Assembly (NCBI GenBank): GCA_910587815.1
Contig: CAJUNK010000001.1
Span: 103,387-167,386 of the forward strand
Origin: Candidatus Gastranaerophilales bacterium
Lineage (GTDB): Bacteria; Cyanobacteriota; Vampirovibrionia; Gastranaerophilales; Gastranaerophilaceae
Direction: 5' to 3'
Length of the DNA stretch: 64,000 nucleotides
The first letter of the stretch is position 1. Each line of letters starts with the position of its first letter. A program made the position numbers and the translations under genes. The notes under the pieces were generated by a model. The model searched no databases. It saw only the letters and a list, made by a program, of their open reading frames with translations, and was not told the DNA's origin. Of the stretch, positions 46,381 through 54,965 are shown piece after piece.

Positions 46381-46917
46381 ATGGATAAGGAATTAAAAAT
46401 TCTTGTAGACAGTGAAAAATTAATTGCAAGGATAAAAGAATTAGCAGATGAAATTAATGGTTATTATGAAAAAAATTATGGTTTAAATGAAGAACTTACC
46501 ATAGTATGTGTTTTAAAGGGTGCGGTTATGTTCTTTGCAGAGCTGTCAAAATATTTAAATATGCCAACCTGTATGGAATTTGTCAGCCTTTCAAGCTATG
46601 GTGCCGGCGAAAAATCTTCAGGCAAAGTTTCGGCTCTAAATTTATCATTGCCGCCACTTGAAAATAAAAATGTGCTTGTGGTGGAAGATATTATGGATAC
46701 AGGGCTTACGCTTAAATTTTTGCTTGATTTTATGAAAACAAAATGCAAGGCAAAAGATGTAAAGCTTGCTGTTATGTGTGATAAAAAATGTGCTAGAAAA
46801 TATGATATTTCACCTGATTTTTATGCAATTGATGTGGATGATAAATTTATTGTAGGTTTTGGGCTTGATTACAATGAAAATTACCGCAATATTCCATATA
46901 TCGGGTATTTTGAATAA
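46381..46917 (+). CDS. hpt: Hypoxanthine phosphoribosyltransferase
   Basis: A 178-residue type I phosphoribosyltransferase salvaging hypoxanthine/guanine to IMP/GMP. The PRPP loop reads VLVVEDIMDTGLTL; CVLKGAVMFFAELSKYL and DKFIVGFGLDYNENYRNIPYIG are family markers. tilS-hpt adjacency is also seen in Firmicutes, where ftsH usually follows; here transcription ends and a minus-strand locus follows. Confidence 0.94.
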   Translation: MDKELKILVDSEKLIARIKELADEINGYYEKNYGLNEELTIVCVLKGAVMFFAELSKYLNMPTCMEFVSLSSYGAGEKSSGKVSALNLSLPPLENKNVLVVEDIMDTGLTLKFLLDFMKTKCKAKDVKLAVMCDKKCARKYDISPDFYAIDVDDKFIVGFGLDYNENYRNIPYIGYFE

Positions 46918-46982
46918 AGAATGTTTTAATAAAACTTAAATTACGTATTGAAAAAATAACAAAACAGGTTAAAATGAGAATA

Positions 46983-47123
46983 CAGGCATGGGTGGCGAAT
47001 ACACCCACACCTGCAAGTCCTAGTTAAATGGGACTTTTAGGGCGAGAATTATTGCTAACATTAGTAATAATTCTCTTTCGCTAATTTCAACTAACATTTT
47101 AACCTCCTTTCGTTAGTTGAAAT
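46983..47123 (-). ncRNA. Hairpin-rich locus around a tiny hydrophobic peptide gene
   Basis: Four inverted repeats lie end to end. ATTTCAACTAAC / GTTAGTTGAAAT is 12 bp (47084-47095 with 47112-47123). GAGAATTATT / AATAATTCTC is 10 bp (47044-47053 with 47066-47075) and can extend inward. AAGTCC / GGACTT is 6 bp (47015-47020 with 47031-47036). CAGGCATGGGTG / CACCCACACCTG is 12 bp with two wobbles (46983-46994 with 47002-47013). In the minus-strand RNA the first loop presents AAAGGAGG, and the last could act as a terminator. No known RNA family is recognised. Confidence 0.55.
47020..47097 (-). CDS. 25-residue hydrophobic peptide, toxin-like
   Basis: The frame starts MLVEISERELLLMLAIIL and ends KVPFN, giving a short charged N-terminus and one Leu/Ile/Ala-rich helix. 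AAAGGAGG at 47103-47110 is a near-perfect Shine-Dalgarno with five bases to the ATG, one of the strongest in the window. The SD lies in the loop of a 12-bp hairpin whose stem includes the last base of the start codon. Size, hydrophobicity and structured mRNA resemble type I toxin genes. No antisense antitoxin RNA can be shown from sequence alone. Confidence 0.5.
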   Translation of the reverse strand: MLVEISERELLLMLAIILALKVPFN

Positions 47124-47219
47124 GTTTTATTGAAATTTTTTGCCTGCATTCTAATAAAATACTCTTTTATTTTGGCATAACTTTCTATTTTATAAATACG
47201 TTTGGCGTACGATTATTTA

Positions 47220-47753
47220 CTACAAAAACAGCCATCTGCAAATTATAATCGCTGCGAAAATTCCTGTTATATCTGCTAAAATTCCTGTCAACACTGCATG
47301 GCGAAACTTTTTAATTCCTATTGCACCAAAATAAACGGATAAAACATAAAATGTTGTTTCAGAGCTTCCTGTAATAACTGCCGCAAGCCGTGCTGCATAA
47401 GAATCAGGGCCGTTTGCAGCCACAATATCTGAAAAAATTCCAAGTGTTGCTCCGCCTGAAAGGGAGCGTGTCAGCATCAAGGGCAAAGTATCAATTGGGA
47501 TTTTAAAATATTCAAGCGGAGTTTTTAAAATTTCTGCAAGCCATTCAATTGCACCCGATGCTCTAAACATAGATACAGCAGCCATTATGGCCACAAGATA
47601 TGGGATAATTTTAACACTTATCCAAAAACCTTCCTTGGCACCTTCTGTGAAATTTTCGTATGCAGGCACTTTTTTAATGAATGCTGTTAATATAATTATT
47701 AAAATTATGCAAGGCAAAATGCATACAGAGATTGAATTAAAAAATTCTTTCAT
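47220..47753 (-). CDS. spmB: Spore maturation protein B-like membrane protein
   Basis: A 177-residue nucleoside-recognition (Gate) domain membrane protein. Helices cover most of the length. The family segment LPLMLTRSLSGGATLGIFSDIV, visible as LTRSLSGGATLGIF, and GSSETTFYVLSVYFGA are diagnostic. Despite the name, SpmA/SpmB are found in many non-sporulating bacteria, and transport or an envelope role is likely. It overlaps spmA by four bases. Confidence 0.9.
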   Translation of the reverse strand: MKEFFNSISVCILPCIILIIILTAFIKKVPAYENFTEGAKEGFWISVKIIPYLVAIMAAVSMFRASGAIEWLAEILKTPLEYFKIPIDTLPLMLTRSLSGGATLGIFSDIVAANGPDSYAARLAAVITGSSETTFYVLSVYFGAIGIKKFRHAVLTGILADITGIFAAIIICRWLFL

Positions 47754-48406
47754 CTTGCCTCCCTGTGGTTGCTTAGGTTTGATACAGGTTTTGAGGGAAT
47801 TTCGCTAAAAAACGGAGCCAAAATTTTTGAAATAACGATTGCACTGATAAACGCTATTGTTGTAACAATTAATGTAGGCAAAATAATTTCAGCTGGGTTT
47901 TTGGAGCCTTGTGCTGTTAAAATGGCCAAAACACTTGCAGGAATTAACTGAAAACCTGCTGTGTTCATTCCTAAAAAAGTGCACATAGAATTTGTTGCGC
48001 TATCTTGTGAATAATTTGTTTTGCTGCGTTGTGCAGAATTTTCAGCCTCTTTTTTTAAATCCTGCATCGCTTTTATTCCAAAAGGTGTCGCTGCATTTGC
48101 AAGGCCAAGTGCGTTTGCGCTGAAATTCAGTGCTATATTTGAAAAGGCAGGACTGTTTTTTGGAAGTTCATTAAATATTAGCCTTAAAATTGGGCTAATA
48201 AGTTTTGAAAACCATTCTATGAGGCCTGATTTTTGTGCAATGCGCACCATTCCAAGCCAAAATGCCATAATGCCAATTAGTGCAATGGCAATATTAACAG
48301 CTCCTTGCAGGGAATTCAGCATTGCATTTATAACATTGTCCAATTTGCCGTTTATTGTGCCAAAAATTATTGAAATTATAATGAGTCCGCCCCAAATGTA
48401 GTTCAT
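47750..48406 (-). CDS. spmA: Spore maturation protein A-like membrane protein
   Basis: A 218-residue Gate-domain protein starting MNYIWGGLIIISIIFG. MAFWLGMVRIAQKSGLIEW, ALNFSANALGLANAATPFG and CTFLGMNTAGFQLIPASV are SpmA signatures. About five membrane helices are expected. It pairs with SpmB, encoded next with an ATGA overlap, and starts one base after the stop of an acidic orphan gene. AGGACA lies upstream of the ATG. No sporulation genes are in the window. Confidence 0.9.
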   Translation of the reverse strand: MNYIWGGLIIISIIFGTINGKLDNVINAMLNSLQGAVNIAIALIGIMAFWLGMVRIAQKSGLIEWFSKLISPILRLIFNELPKNSPAFSNIALNFSANALGLANAATPFGIKAMQDLKKEAENSAQRSKTNYSQDSATNSMCTFLGMNTAGFQLIPASVLAILTAQGSKNPAEIILPTLIVTTIAFISAIVISKILAPFFSEIPSKPVSNLSNHREAR

Positions 48407-48407
48407 T

Positions 48408-49229
48408 TTATTGTCCTACAAGGTCGTAATTATGATAATTCCAGGCGTTTTCATTAATTTTATATTTTGTGACCCCACTTTTTTTTATGGTTTCAATTAA
48501 AACACGCTCTGCGGCTTGTTTTATAACGGCTGAACTTGCAAGACGCCCAAATGCCGGGAAAAGTTTTGCATTAATTTCTTTCAGTGTAAATTCTTTGATA
48601 TTTAGAATTTCATCTAAATAACACGCACCTGCTACAAATTCATCCAATGTTGAATTTATTTTTTTATCTTTAATGAATTTTTCAAAAGGCAGAATTTTTT
48701 CGTTTGTAATTTCAACCTTTATTGTAGGGCCATCTTCAGCAGTGTTTTCGCCATTTTCTTTTATAGTTACTTCTTTTTTAGTTTCTTCTAATGGTGCAAT
48801 GTCATTAATAATAGGGAAGCCATCCTGTATATCTTCTTCATCAGCTGAAATTTCTTCTGCTGGAGCGTTTTCAGGAATATTTTCAGATGTATTTTCAGTT
48901 GTGGGTTCTGTTTCAATATTTTCTTCTTCAATTAAAACTGGTGCATCATCTGCACAGGATGTTTTTTGCACATCATCAGGTTTATTTTCTTTTGCACCAT
49001 CACTTTTTGCATCATCACTTGCAGCAAGTTTTACCTCATTTTTCTGATTAGTGTATTCTTGTTTTGCTGCAACTTTAAAATTTGCTTCAAAATTTTCCCA
49101 TTCCTCTTTTTTATAGAGCATGGATTTTACATATTGGTCAAATTCATTTGCAATAATATTTGGGATATCGCCCGCTATTGATAAATCGCAGACGCCATCA
49201 TATTTTACGGTCAATTTATATTTTGCCAT
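48408..49229 (-). CDS. Acidic orphan protein in the spm operon
   Basis: A 273-residue protein. An N-terminal domain of about 45 residues (YKLTVKYDGVCDLSIAGD...) resembles the whole 45-residue protein encoded just upstream. A long acidic, Glu/Asp/Ala-rich disordered middle (about 60-175) follows. The C-terminal helical domain (about 180-265) contains FIKDKKINSTLDEFVAG. There is no signal peptide. GGTGGAG lies before the ATG. spmA starts immediately behind it. The function is unknown. Confidence 0.7.
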   Translation of the reverse strand: MAKYKLTVKYDGVCDLSIAGDIPNIIANEFDQYVKSMLYKKEEWENFEANFKVAAKQEYTNQKNEVKLAASDDAKSDGAKENKPDDVQKTSCADDAPVLIEEENIETEPTTENTSENIPENAPAEEISADEEDIQDGFPIINDIAPLEETKKEVTIKENGENTAEDGPTIKVEITNEKILPFEKFIKDKKINSTLDEFVAGACYLDEILNIKEFTLKEINAKLFPAFGRLASSAVIKQAAERVLIETIKKSGVTKYKINENAWNYHNYDLVGQ

Positions 49230-49242
49230 AAATTACTCCACC

Positions 49243-49380
49243 TTATTTTAGGTCTGATGCTTGCATTTTTAAAATATCTTCACGCCATTTTGAAAGTTCA
49301 TCTTCAATAAATTTTGCATCATCAGATGAAATTTCTACTTCTATTTCGCCCTTTTTTATTTTAAAAACGTAATCTGACAT
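49243..49380 (-). CDS. 45-residue stand-alone version of the neighbour's N-terminal domain
   Basis: A small gene with start MSDYVFKIKKGEIEVEIS and tail MQASDLK. A Shine-Dalgarno AAGGAG lies ten bases upstream, and the next gene's SD follows its stop, so it is a real operon member. Its pattern Y-x-(hydrophobic)-K-x-K-x-G...I-S-x-D...F-I-x-x-E-L matches the first 35 residues of the following protein. No family is recognised. Confidence 0.68.
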   Translation of the reverse strand: MSDYVFKIKKGEIEVEISSDDAKFIEDELSKWREDILKMQASDLK

Positions 49381-49628
49381 TCGTTTCAAACTCCTTAATG
49401 TTTAATAAACCTATTATCTATCATATTTTAAGTTTTTACAATAGATTTTTGACTTTTTTAAAAAAAACGTTAAATATTACCTGCAAGGCCCTATGCGGTC
49501 TGAACAAAAAACTTGAATGGTCTTGGTCAAATATCATCTTTTTAGATGAGAACAATTATCTTAATATCCCCTATACTAAACTGTAGGGAGAATAGGTTTT
49601 TTAAATTTTGAAGGTATAAAAAGTCAAA

Positions 49629-51500
49629 GTGTACAACTACAACTTGATTAATCCTATAAATATTACATATAGAAACCCAAAGCAAGACCCTGCGTTTAAA
49701 AAAGGGGCTGAGGGTGAAAATTCTGATGATGCAAAAACACCTGTCAGTTTGGATGAAAATAAAAATCAAAGACATTTTCCAAATGGAAATAAGGTGCAGA
49801 TTGATTACACGAAAAATACTGTAAATATTGCACAGGTGGTGGAAGATTTTAAAAGCACAATAGCTGCAATTAATGCGCCAAAAAATGTTTCAGATGAGGT
49901 GCATTCATATTTGAATTTGGTTGAGATGGAATCAAAGAAGGAAAATCCATCCAGAGAAATTATTCTTACAAATTTAAAAAATGCTTCAAAAATTTCAGAT
50001 AAATTTATTGAAGAAAGCCTAAAAAAGCCTTCTACTGTTGTGGAAGATTGGGTAAATGCGCTATTTTTACAGCATGTTGAACTAAAATCTGATCCTAGTT
50101 TTGTAAATGAAGCATTTAGGGTGCAAATTCCTGATAATAAAAAGGGTGCATCTGATGGTGCAATTACAGGTGGCAGCCAATCTGAAGCCATTGTAGGAAT
50201 TTCAGGCAGGCAGGCAGATGTTATTAATGGCAGGGCTTCAAGTGTAAATAATGCAGATGGGTATAATTCCTTGCATGGTGCGTCTTCTAGTGTGTATAAT
50301 GTTCCAGAAAATGCTTACAGGCAAGAATCTAGCATGGTACAACACACGGAAAATGCTTTAAATACGGTATCTTCTGCTAATGATTTTCAAAATTCCGCAG
50401 TAAATATTTATGATATCCCGCAGCAAAAGGTGACATTGAATGAAATTAAGCCTATAGGCTCCATGCCGGATAATTATTACGTTGGAACACCTGCTATAAA
50501 TGTTCCTTTGGGTGTTTCAACAGATGATAAATTGACCTATTCAACTACAGCACCTCTTTTGAGCACTAATGTGCAGAAAGAGGCTGCTGTTTCTTTTGCA
50601 GGGCAAAGTATTTCAGATGATGCGGCTTACAAAGCAGAGGCACAAAATGAAATTTATCAAATAAATAGCCCAATACCAGGCAAATTAAATGCTGCTAAAA
50701 TTCCTGTTTTAAATAATGCAATTAATAATGCTGGTGTTGATTCTGTACAGGAATTTTCAGGTTCAAGGGCTGCAAAATCAAATATGGCGCGTGCAAAGAG
50801 AGTTGTAAAAGAAAACAATGACCCTTATAGTGCTCTAAAGCTTTATGACCAGGCGCTTCGGCTTGTTGAAAATTCAGGTGATGAAAATCTGAAAGCCGCC
50901 ATACATTTTGAGCGCGGCAAGGTTTTTGATGATTATGATTATGCTGATTTGGCACTTCGTGATTATAACAAGGCTACAAAATGTTCTGATTACAACCTGA
51001 AAACGCATGCCCACCTTAAAATGGGCAGGATTTATGATGATTATGTGATGTTTGACCCTGCGGTGGAACAGTATTCACTTGCAGTTGAAACATCCGAAGA
51101 GGCTAAAAATCCAAATGGCAAAACCCGTGCACTCAGGTATCTTGCGGCACTTTTTGCAGATAGATACGACAAGGAAAACACTGCAAATTTTAATGCCCTA
51201 TCTATTGATGCTGCTTATGAGACTGGAAATTCTAAAACTATTGCAAAAACTTTAATGGATGCGGCTGAAAATTTTGAACATGTTGGTGAAGATGCAAAAG
51301 CCCTTGGCGCTTATAAAAATGCTGCAAAGGTTTTGTATTCTATGAAAGATTACAATATGCTTTCAAGAAATTATGAAGCAGCGTCAGAAATTATGGAAAG
51401 GCTGGGAAATGGCACTAAAGCAATGAATCTTTTATCAAAGGCGCTTCAGTATCGTCAAAAAGCTGAACTTCAAACGGGTGGAAAGGCAATACCAGCTTAA
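49629..51500 (+). CDS. Tagged orphan protein with C-terminal TPR-like region
   Basis: A 623-residue protein, GTG start, MYNYNLINPINITYRN then PAFKKG at 21-26, a variant of the Phe-Lys-Gly tag. Residues 40-140 are helical and charged. A low-complexity Ser/Asn/Gly stretch lies at about 175-370. From about 395 on there are TPR-like repeats, for example DPYSALKLYDQALRLVENSG, ADLALRDYNKATKCSDYNL and AKALGAYKNAAKVLYSM. The Shine-Dalgarno is weak (GAAGG about 14 bases away). Its 3' end overlaps the convergent aroB by 86 bases. Confidence 0.72.
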   Translation: MYNYNLINPINITYRNPKQDPAFKKGAEGENSDDAKTPVSLDENKNQRHFPNGNKVQIDYTKNTVNIAQVVEDFKSTIAAINAPKNVSDEVHSYLNLVEMESKKENPSREIILTNLKNASKISDKFIEESLKKPSTVVEDWVNALFLQHVELKSDPSFVNEAFRVQIPDNKKGASDGAITGGSQSEAIVGISGRQADVINGRASSVNNADGYNSLHGASSSVYNVPENAYRQESSMVQHTENALNTVSSANDFQNSAVNIYDIPQQKVTLNEIKPIGSMPDNYYVGTPAINVPLGVSTDDKLTYSTTAPLLSTNVQKEAAVSFAGQSISDDAAYKAEAQNEIYQINSPIPGKLNAAKIPVLNNAINNAGVDSVQEFSGSRAAKSNMARAKRVVKENNDPYSALKLYDQALRLVENSGDENLKAAIHFERGKVFDDYDYADLALRDYNKATKCSDYNLKTHAHLKMGRIYDDYVMFDPAVEQYSLAVETSEEAKNPNGKTRALRYLAALFADRYDKENTANFNALSIDAAYETGNSKTIAKTLMDAAENFEHVGEDAKALGAYKNAAKVLYSMKDYNMLSRNYEAASEIMERLGNGTKAMNLLSKALQYRQKAELQTGGKAIPA

Positions 51501-52533
51501 TTTTAGCATGAGCCACTTTTTTATCTGATTTCATAGCTTCATACATTTTTTCTTTGTCAAAATGTTTCATATCGTCTGAAATCAGCCCATAGTCTTTAAT
51601 TAGCTTTATTGCATCATTAAAATACTTGTCATCAATGAGTTTGCGCGCATGGGCGACGTTGAACGCCATCACCATGCCTGCTGCTACGGCTTCTCCGTGG
51701 GTGTATTTTTTGTAATTTGTAATTTTTTCTACTGCATGGCCAAACGTGTGTCCGAAATTTAAAATTGCGCGAAGCCCCTTTTCACACTCATCTTGAGCCA
51801 CAACTGTCGCTTTCATTGAAACGGATGTAAAAATAATTTCTTCCCAATGGGCTGAAAGCTTATTATACAAAGGGTTTCCTGTGACATCTTTATCATCGAT
51901 GTGCGCTGAAGCCTCATTGGACAATGATTTTAAGTAATTAAAAAAGTTAAAATCCTTACAACCTGTGGTTTTTTCTATGAAAGAATACTTTAAAACTTCT
52001 CCAAGGCCTGTTTTTAGCTGTCTTTCATCCAGTGTATCTAGTGTATTTGGGTCTATCAGAACAATTTTTGGCTGTTTAAAGGCGCCAATCAGGTTTTTTC
52101 CCATTTTGTGGTTGAAACCTGTTTTGCCGCCAACTGATGAATCCACCTGGGATAACAGGGTTGTTGGGATTTGAACGTAATCAACACCTCTTAAAACAGA
52201 TGCTGCTGCAAAACCTGCCATATCGCCAACCACACCCCCGCCAAAGGCTATAATGCAGTCTGTACGTTCAATTTTGCCTTCTAAAAGTTTATCAATTATG
52301 AATTCAAACGTTTGAAAATTTTTGAATTCTTCCCCATCTTCAATTGCAATAACGTTTTTGAACCCATTTAAAAATTTGCCGTAAATTTTTTGGATAGTTT
52401 TGTTTGTGATTACAAAAAAATTTTTATTTTGCCCAATATATTTATCTAGATATTTTTGGATATCCTCTAAAAGCCCTCTGTGTATGAATATTGGGTAATC
52501 TCTATTTTTTAATTCAACTATTAATTTTTTCAT
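51415..52533 (-). CDS. aroB: 3-dehydroquinate synthase
   Basis: A 372-residue NAD- and metal-dependent enzyme of the shikimate pathway. GGGVVGDMAGFAAASVLRGV, PTTLLSQVDSSVGGKTGFNH, LIDPNTLDTL and LNFGHTFGHAVEKI (zinc His residues) are all conserved. ATG 52533 is taken over an in-frame start nine bases upstream. It overlaps aroK by 20 bases and is last in the aroC-aroK-aroB run. Confidence 0.95.
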   Translation of the reverse strand: MKKLIVELKNRDYPIFIHRGLLEDIQKYLDKYIGQNKNFFVITNKTIQKIYGKFLNGFKNVIAIEDGEEFKNFQTFEFIIDKLLEGKIERTDCIIAFGGGVVGDMAGFAAASVLRGVDYVQIPTTLLSQVDSSVGGKTGFNHKMGKNLIGAFKQPKIVLIDPNTLDTLDERQLKTGLGEVLKYSFIEKTTGCKDFNFFNYLKSLSNEASAHIDDKDVTGNPLYNKLSAHWEEIIFTSVSMKATVVAQDECEKGLRAILNFGHTFGHAVEKITNYKKYTHGEAVAAGMVMAFNVAHARKLIDDKYFNDAIKLIKDYGLISDDMKHFDKEKMYEAMKSDKKVAHAKIKLVLPFHPFEVQLFDDTEAPLIKDSLL

Positions 52534-53059
52534 AAATCTCAACTATTTCATCTACTATTTCTTTTGCTGTTTTGTTTTCTGTTTTAATCTTAAAATCTGC
52601 ACATTCATAGCGTGCAGAGCGCCTGCGCAAAATTTCTTTCAGGGTATTTTTTGGATTCTTTGTCATTAAAAGCGGTCGTTTTGTATCATCTTTTATTCTT
52701 TCGTATAAAACTTCACAAGGAGCTGATAGATAATATATTCGGCCAATTTGCCTTAATTTTTCAATATTTTTTTTGGATTCTACAATTCCGCCGCCTGTTG
52801 ATATTACAAGTTTTTGGCCTGGTTCTATGCCGCAAATTGTCTGACATTCAAGATCTCTAAATTTTTCCTCACCATAAAGTTTGAAAATTTCAGGTATAGA
52901 AAGCTTTTGCGTCTTTTCAATTAAAGTATCCAAATCAATAAAGCCAAGTTTTAGTTTTCTTGATAAGACGCTGCCCACGGTGGATTTTCCGGCACCCATC
53001 ATGCCTGTTAAAATTATAGTTTGATTTTTTTTATCAGAAATTTTTGCAGTATTTTCCAT
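52514..53059 (-). CDS. aroK: Shikimate kinase
   Basis: A 181-residue P-loop kinase phosphorylating shikimate. Walker A is GMMGAGKSTVG, DLDTLIEK carries the shikimate-binding Asp, the FRDLE region follows, and STGGGIV holds the binding Gly cluster. RPLLMTKNP and RRSARYE belong to the lid and Arg region. ATG 53059 is preferred; longer in-frame starts would extend far into aroC and add sequence unlike the family. It overlaps aroC by 26 bases. Confidence 0.95.
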   Translation of the reverse strand: MENTAKISDKKNQTIILTGMMGAGKSTVGSVLSRKLKLGFIDLDTLIEKTQKLSIPEIFKLYGEEKFRDLECQTICGIEPGQKLVISTGGGIVESKKNIEKLRQIGRIYYLSAPCEVLYERIKDDTKRPLLMTKNPKNTLKEILRRRSARYECADFKIKTENKTAKEIVDEIVEIYEKINS

Positions 53060-54176
53060 AATTTTTAAAATTTTCCATCGTTTCATCAAAATTATCGGGG
53101 CCAAATTTTTCAAAAAATGCATCCAATAAAATTATAGACGCCATATTCAGGGCAACTGTTCCAAGTGCTTCCACAGCACAGGTATCAGCCCTTTCAAAAT
53201 GTGCTTGTTCGTCTGATTTTGTTTCAATGTTTATGGAATTTAAGGGTTTTTTCATTGTGGGGATAGGCTTCATGGATAGTCTTGCCACAATGTTTTCACC
53301 GTTTGTCATACCGCCTTCAATTCCGCCTGCGTTATTTGTGTGTCTTATATATTCTTGCTGCGACTGGGTTTGAGCAGTATTAACGTAAATTTCATCGTGA
53401 ATTTTGGAGCCAAATTTATCGCAAACATCCTTTCCAAGGCCGATTTCGACAGCTTTTACGGCGGGAATGCTCATTAAAGCGCCGGCTAAACGACCATCAA
53501 GCCTTCTATCCCAGTGTACAAAACTTCCTAGCCCCACGGGAAGATTTTTAAATCTGATTTCTATTTCTCCCCCAAGGCTTTCGCCCATTTGGCGTGCGGT
53601 ATCTATTATTTTATCAATTTCTTCAGTTGTTGTTTTTCCCCCTATAGAAAGGGTTTTAGCCTCTCCTTGTATGTTAAATTTTCTTAAAATATCTTGGCAA
53701 ATGGCACCAACCGCAACCCTTGTTGCTGTTTCACGGGCGCTTGAGCGTTCTAAAATGTCTCTAATATCCTTGTGGTGGTATTTTATGGCACCAGGCAGGT
53801 CTGCATGGCCTGGGCGGACACGTTTTATCGCCTTTTCTTCTATTTTTTCCCTAATTTCTGCCTTTGCAGCCTCATCTAGTGAATTATAGTCAAATTCTTC
53901 TGTACTCATCGGGATTTTCCAATTTTCAAAATCTTTATTTTTGATTTCGATGCAAATAGGTGCCCCTGTTGTCTTTTGAAACCTTACGCCTGATTTTATT
54001 TCAATAGTATCAGTTTCAATTTTCATTCTTCCGCCGCGTCCTTTTCCCTGCTGGCGGTTTTTCAGTTCATTATTTATGAAATCCAAATCAAGGAAATAAC
54101 CGCTTCCGATGCCCTCAATAATTGCATTTAGGCATTTTCCGTGCGATTCTCCCGATGTCAGAAATCTTATAGTCAA
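53034..54176 (-). CDS. aroC: Chorismate synthase
   Basis: A 380-residue FMN-dependent enzyme making chorismate. FLTSGESHGKCLNAIIEGI, NRQQGKGRGGRM, RPGHADLPGAIKY, SSARETATRVAVGAI and the GGIEGGMTNGE motif are all present. TTG 54176 is the likely start: it has TTTGGAG six bases upstream and gives LTIRFLTSGESHG, the usual family beginning. A second TTG at 54188 would add four residues. Confidence 0.95.
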   Translation of the reverse strand: MTIRFLTSGESHGKCLNAIIEGIGSGYFLDLDFINNELKNRQQGKGRGGRMKIETDTIEIKSGVRFQKTTGAPICIEIKNKDFENWKIPMSTEEFDYNSLDEAAKAEIREKIEEKAIKRVRPGHADLPGAIKYHHKDIRDILERSSARETATRVAVGAICQDILRKFNIQGEAKTLSIGGKTTTEEIDKIIDTARQMGESLGGEIEIRFKNLPVGLGSFVHWDRRLDGRLAGALMSIPAVKAVEIGLGKDVCDKFGSKIHDEIYVNTAQTQSQQEYIRHTNNAGGIEGGMTNGENIVARLSMKPIPTMKKPLNSINIETKSDEQAHFERADTCAVEALGTVALNMASIILLDAFFEKFGPDNFDETMENFKNYGKYCKNF

Positions 54177-54227
54177 TTTTTTCTCCAAATTCCTTATTTT
54201 CTTGTATTTGCTTAGTTTTAGATAATT

Positions 54228-54965
54228 TTAAATGTATTCCCAAGGTATGTGTTCTTCGGCAATTATAGTATCTACGCCTGTTTTGGCGATTAACCCTTGA
54301 ATTAGCGGCAATACGGGCAATTCTGATTCAAAATGACCTATATCTGCTACAGCAAAACCTCGAACCTCAAGTGCAGCGTGGAATTTAATGTCTCCTGTAA
54401 TATATAAATCAACATCATATTCATTCAATTTTTTAATAAAACTGCCGCCCGCACCCGCGCAAATAGCTACATTCCTTACAGTTTGTACATTTGATGGATT
54501 GATTAATTTTATTCTTTCAGCATCTATTGCAATTTTTATGCCCTGCAATAGTTCCATTAAATCAATTTCATCTTTCATGTGGGCAATTTTTATGTATTCA
54601 TCTACTGTTACAAGGTTTTTAAATCCTAAAACGCCTGCAAGTGCATCTGTGGTTGAACCGTAGGTTTTATCAAGGTTTGTGTGTGCACTATAGACTGAAA
54701 TATTGTGTTTTATAGCTTGAACAATTGTGTTGTCGTCAATTTTATTTAATTTGTTGAAAATCAAGGGATGATGAGTGATTATAAGGTCGCAATCGTTTGT
54801 AATAGCCTCACTGAGCGTTTCTTTGGTTAGTGACAATGCTATCAATACCCTGTTAACATAGTCGTGGTGCAGGTTTATCTGCCATCCTGAATTATCCCAT
54901 GGTTCCATTAAATCTAAGGATGCATATTTTTCAATTTTTGAAATAATGTCATCGGTTTTAATCAT
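54228..54965 (-). CDS. Nif3-like dinuclear metal protein (YbgI/YqfO family)
   Basis: A 245-residue protein of the widespread NIF3 family. It has MEPWDNSGWQ, DLIITHHPLIFN with the metal-binding His pair, YSAHTNLDKTYG, and near the end DIGHFESELPVL. The biochemical role is unsettled; members are sometimes called GTP cyclohydrolase 1 type 2 homologues. It overlaps the coaBC stop by four bases (ATGA). Confidence 0.92.
   Translation of the reverse strand: MIKTDDIISKIEKYASLDLMEPWDNSGWQINLHHDYVNRVLIALSLTKETLSEAITNDCDLIITHHPLIFNKLNKIDDNTIVQAIKHNISVYSAHTNLDKTYGSTTDALAGVLGFKNLVTVDEYIKIAHMKDEIDLMELLQGIKIAIDAERIKLINPSNVQTVRNVAICAGAGGSFIKKLNEYDVDLYITGDIKFHAALEVRGFAVADIGHFESELPVLPLIQGLIAKTGVDTIIAEEHIPWEYI

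Noticed and set aside
47220..48406. Sporulation locus suggested by spmA-spmB
   Set aside because: No other sporulation genes are present and the family is widespread in non-spore-formers.
48673..49047. Phe/Ser-rich plus-strand frame opposite the acidic spm-operon gene
   Set aside because: It is the antisense shadow of an acidic coding region; no start signals are present.
49398..49586. 62-codon plus-strand frame upstream of the 49629 gene
   Set aside because: It has a composition typical of non-coding DNA, no Shine-Dalgarno and no domain; it lies in a promoter region.
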